Assembly (NCBI GenBank): GCA_020025275.1
Contig: JAHHSI010000032.1
Span: 1-23,279 of the forward strand
Source: Oscillospiraceae bacterium
GTDB taxonomy: Bacteria; Bacillota; Clostridia; Oscillospirales; Oscillospiraceae
Reading direction: 5' to 3'
Length of the DNA: 23,279 nt
Shown: piece by piece, positions 21,632-23,279 of the stretch
How the letters are laid out: the number at the start of each line of letters is the position of its first letter
How positions within the stretch are numbered: the stretch's first letter is position 1
Program-made: the position numbers and the translations under genes
Notes under the pieces: generated by a model
Told to the model about the DNA's origin: nothing
The model's input: the letters and a program-made list of their open reading frames with translations, nothing else
The model's database searches: none

Positions 21632-22723
21632 TTACATCAGCTCCAGGTGCTGGGCCAGGTTGACCGCGAAATCCTGTACGTTGGTGACGATGCCGCGGGC
21701 GGAGAGACTGCCGCGGTCACTGAGCTTGTTGACGGTAAATTCCGAGATGTCCACGCAGTAAAAATAGGTGGGGCGTATAGTGCCGTCGGACAGGACCCGG
21801 TAGGACGGCGTCATGTTGCCCGTGGCGATGGTGTGGAGCATGGTGGCCATGCAGATGACCGTGGTAGCCCCCCGGATTTGTGCCCGCATAGCGTCCTGCG
21901 CCTCGTAGACGTTGGCAAATACCGGAGGCAGCGGTCCGTCGTCGCGGATGGACCCGGCCAGCACATAGGGGATGCCCATTTCTTCGCAGGTGTAGAGGAT
22001 ACCGTTATCGATATGCTCACCCTTGATGAACTCGGGAATGGAGCCGTAGAGCCGCGCCCGGTTCAGGGTGTCCAGATGGTTATAGTGGCCGTTGGGCTGG
22101 TTCTCCTGCGTGCGGATGTTCTGGCCCAGAGCCGTGCCCAGATAGGCCCCCTCCAGATCGTGGGTACCCAGAGCGTTGCCGGCCAGTACAGCGTGGACAT
22201 ACCCGCCGCGGATCAGCCGGGAGAAAGCTTCTCTGGCCCGTGCATCGAACGTGAAGGCGGGACCCAGAACCCAGACGATCTTTCCGTGCTCTTTCTCATA
22301 GCGCAGAAGGTCATAGAGTTCCTGATAGTCTTTGGAGAAGCCGGTTTCACGGGTCCGGCCCTGCCGGAAAGCGAAGGTCTCCTGTGCGGCGTCCGGCTGG
22401 CGGAAGCCGTTGGCATGGAGATAAATCCCCTCCTCACCGTTTTCCGTGCGGCCGACGACGATGAGATCGCCGGCTTTCAGATGCCGGAATTCCCGAATGT
22501 GGAAGTCGCCGCTTTCCCACACGGCTACGCAGTCCATGCGGCTCTCCTTGACAAGATGCCACCGGCCGTCTTTTTTGAAGTACTCCGGGAAAATACTCAT
22601 GGCGTGGTAGTGTTCCGGGGCGACGCCGTCTTTGGGTGAGGGCTGCAGCTGTACTTCTGGGGCGGCGGCCAGATGAGGCTGAGAGAAGTCGGGCTCAAAG
22701 TAGGGGAGTAATTGAAAAGCCAT
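21632..22723 (-). CDS. LOR/SDH-domain protein (TIGR00300-like), possible ornithine cyclodeaminase
   Basis: Cytosolic enzyme of 363 residues. The C-terminal half carries the family hallmark: EHIDNGILYTCEEMGIPYVL, then AGSIRDDGPLPPVFANVYEA, QDAMRAQIRGATTVICMATM, LHTIATGNMTPSY and VDISEFTVNKLSDRGS, a Rossmann-like dinucleotide-binding arrangement. This domain occurs at the C-terminus of cyanobacterial AgrE/ArgZ-related enzymes and in stand-alone archaeal proteins shown or proposed to convert ornithine to proline and ammonia with NAD. The fused arginine-dihydrolase domain is absent here. The start at 22723 follows a perfect AGGAGG. It is monocistronic with its own promoter inside an inverted repeat. 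Function is inferred from the family; proline or ornithine catabolism would suit an amino-acid-fermenting gut anaerobe. Confidence 0.8.
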   Translation of the reverse strand: MAFQLLPYFEPDFSQPHLAAAPEVQLQPSPKDGVAPEHYHAMSIFPEYFKKDGRWHLVKESRMDCVAVWESGDFHIREFRHLKAGDLIVVGRTENGEEGIYLHANGFRQPDAAQETFAFRQGRTRETGFSKDYQELYDLLRYEKEHGKIVWVLGPAFTFDARAREAFSRLIRGGYVHAVLAGNALGTHDLEGAYLGTALGQNIRTQENQPNGHYNHLDTLNRARLYGSIPEFIKGEHIDNGILYTCEEMGIPYVLAGSIRDDGPLPPVFANVYEAQDAMRAQIRGATTVICMATMLHTIATGNMTPSYRVLSDGTIRPTYFYCVDISEFTVNKLSDRGSLSARGIVTNVQDFAVNLAQHLELM

Positions 22724-22746
22724 AGAAACCTCCTGAATAGTCGTCG

Positions 22747-22760
22747 CCCGCCATGGCGGG
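22747..22760. repeat. 14-bp palindrome in the leader of the LOR/SDH gene
   Basis: Perfect palindrome CCCGCCATGGCGGG at 22747-22760. It lies about 20 bp downstream of the promoter and about 25 bp before the start codon. It could be a regulator site or a small leader hairpin. Confidence 0.5.
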
Positions 22761-22770
22761 AACGAAAGAT

Positions 22771-22792
22771 GATGTGCCCATTATAGCACATC
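22771..22792 (-). promoter_or_regulatory. Extended -10 promoter inside an inverted-repeat operator
   Basis: On the minus strand TGCTATAAT (22788-22780) is an extended -10 with no good -35. It is framed by the perfect 7-bp inverted repeat GATGTGC (22771-22777) and GCACATC (22786-22792), spacer 8 bp. A repressor binding there would block polymerase directly, which suggests regulated expression of the LOR/SDH gene. Confidence 0.65.
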
Positions 22793-22829
22793 GCAGGAGC
22801 GCTTACCACCCCCCTGTCCGAAAGAAAAG

Positions 22830-22860
22830 CGGGGCAGCAGCCGCTACGGCTGCCGCCCCG
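22830..22860 (-). terminator. Terminator of the surface-protein gene
   Basis: GC-rich stem of about 12 pairs with one mismatch (22830-22842 with 22848-22860), 5-nt loop. Leftward it is followed by CTTTTCTTTC. It lies 25 bp after the stop of the gene ending at 22886. Confidence 0.75.
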
Positions 22861-22885
22861 TTCTGCGCAGGGAGAAAAGAGATGC

Positions 22886-23278
22886 TTATTTCTCGGTGTG
22901 CTTTCTTCTGCGAGTGATGACTCCAAACACGGCCAGTGCCGCCAGAGAGCTGCCCATCGCAGCGGCAAAGAAGGCGACATGGTGGTGATCACCGGTGGCC
23001 GGAGAGGGGAGCTTGGCGATCACCAGATCGGCGGAGGTGACTTCCTGCAATCCGTCGGCGTCGGCAAAGAGCTTGTGGCAAACATCACACGTCCAATGGG
23101 CCTTGACCCCCTCGGTTTTGTCCGTAGCGGGTACTTCGGCAACATAGGTCAAAGTGTGCCCCGTGGGGGGAAGCGTCACGTCGGCGAGTTCCTGCGCTGC
23201 ATCGGCATCGGCGAAGTTCTTGCCGCAGACGGAGCAATGGTAGTGCTCCGCAGTGCCGGGTTCGGTGCAGGTAGGTGC
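22886..23278 (-). CDS. Cell-wall-anchored surface protein with Cys-x2-Cys repeats, N-terminal part off the window
   Basis: Only the last 130 codons are visible and the frame is open to the right edge, so the gene is 5'-truncated; the GTG at 23179 is not its start. Two tandem repeats are seen, one with YHCSVCGKNFADADAAQEL and one with WTCDVCHKLFADADGLQEV, each preceded by a Thr/Pro-rich segment (TCTEPGTAEH, TDKTEGVKAH). This repeat type, with a CxxC pair, is common in long adhesin-like proteins of gut Firmicutes. The end is a classic sorting signal: SPATGDHHH, a hydrophobic stretch, then RRRKHTEK. The motif fits the (S/N/P)PxTG variant used by class-B/D-like sortases rather than strict LPxTG. 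Ligand and partners are unknown. Confidence 0.88.
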   Translation of the reverse strand, partial: APTCTEPGTAEHYHCSVCGKNFADADAAQELADVTLPPTGHTLTYVAEVPATDKTEGVKAHWTCDVCHKLFADADGLQEVTSADLVIAKLPSPATGDHHHVAFFAAAMGSSLAALAVFGVITRRRKHTEK

Positions 23279-23279
23279 C

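Noticed and set aside
1..23279. CRISPR arrays, insertion sequences, rRNA genes
   Set aside because: No regularly spaced repeats, no transposase and no rRNA sequence were seen anywhere in the window.

Overview
The window looks like chromosomal DNA of a GC-rich, spore-forming gut Clostridium relative, most likely Oscillospiraceae (Flavonifractor/Lawsonibacter/Oscillibacter type). This is inferred from strong AGGAGG-type ribosome binding sites on nearly every gene, sigma-A promoters with 17-bp spacers, a SleC-like spore cortex-lysis gene set, a CPBP/ABC-exporter pair, a cobalamin riboswitch and a PF04071-type cysteine-rich protein. No species call is possible from sequence reading alone.

Layout. 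(1) 1-1541: the end of an integrative element: a 5'-truncated tyrosine recombinase followed by three helically phased TTAGCAA repeats and a terminator that abuts an intact tRNA-Arg(CCT), its probable attachment target. (2) 1542-2087: tRNA-Arg(CCT), a broken second copy of it, and a roughly 200-nt GC-rich stretch that folds into hairpins and has its own leftward promoter. (3) 2088-3914: typA, ending in a bidirectional terminator shared with the leftward operon cysteine desulfurase - MATE exporter - rlmA (7337-3959). (4) 7503-11028: rightward operon mtaB - yfbR - ACT-domain protein - UPF0210 protein. Its promoter and that of the leftward desulfurase operon face each other and their transcripts overlap. 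(5) 11090-14588: a consensus promoter drives an ABC ATPase and an 882-residue fusion of an ABC-exporter membrane domain with a CPBP intramembrane protease. (6) 15714-14593: N-acetylhexosamine-1-kinase-like enzyme with a strong hairpin at the start of its transcript. (7) 16932-15873: cobalamin riboswitch with terminator, controlling a small cysteine-rich protein and a small Hsp20/CS-like protein. (8) 19403-17026: amidase, transthyretin-like protein and SpoIID-PG-binding protein; the last two together look like a SleC cortex-lytic enzyme split into two genes. (9) 19513-19722: a doubtful small ORF. (10) 21150-19837: NhaC-type antiporter behind a long leader. (11) 22723-21632: LOR/SDH-domain protein (possible ornithine cyclodeaminase) with an inverted repeat around its -10. 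(12) 23278-22886: C-terminus of a sortase-anchored, Cys-repeat surface protein that continues past the right edge.

How the genes fit together. Cysteine desulfurase, MtaB and RlmA all serve sulfur supply or RNA modification (Fe-S and thiolation chemistry, tRNA ms2t6A37, 23S rRNA G748 methylation), which may explain why the two operons share a control region. The most distinctive systems are the split SleC cassette, the B12-controlled two-gene operon, and the exporter-protease fusion that keeps a ribosome binding site at its domain boundary.
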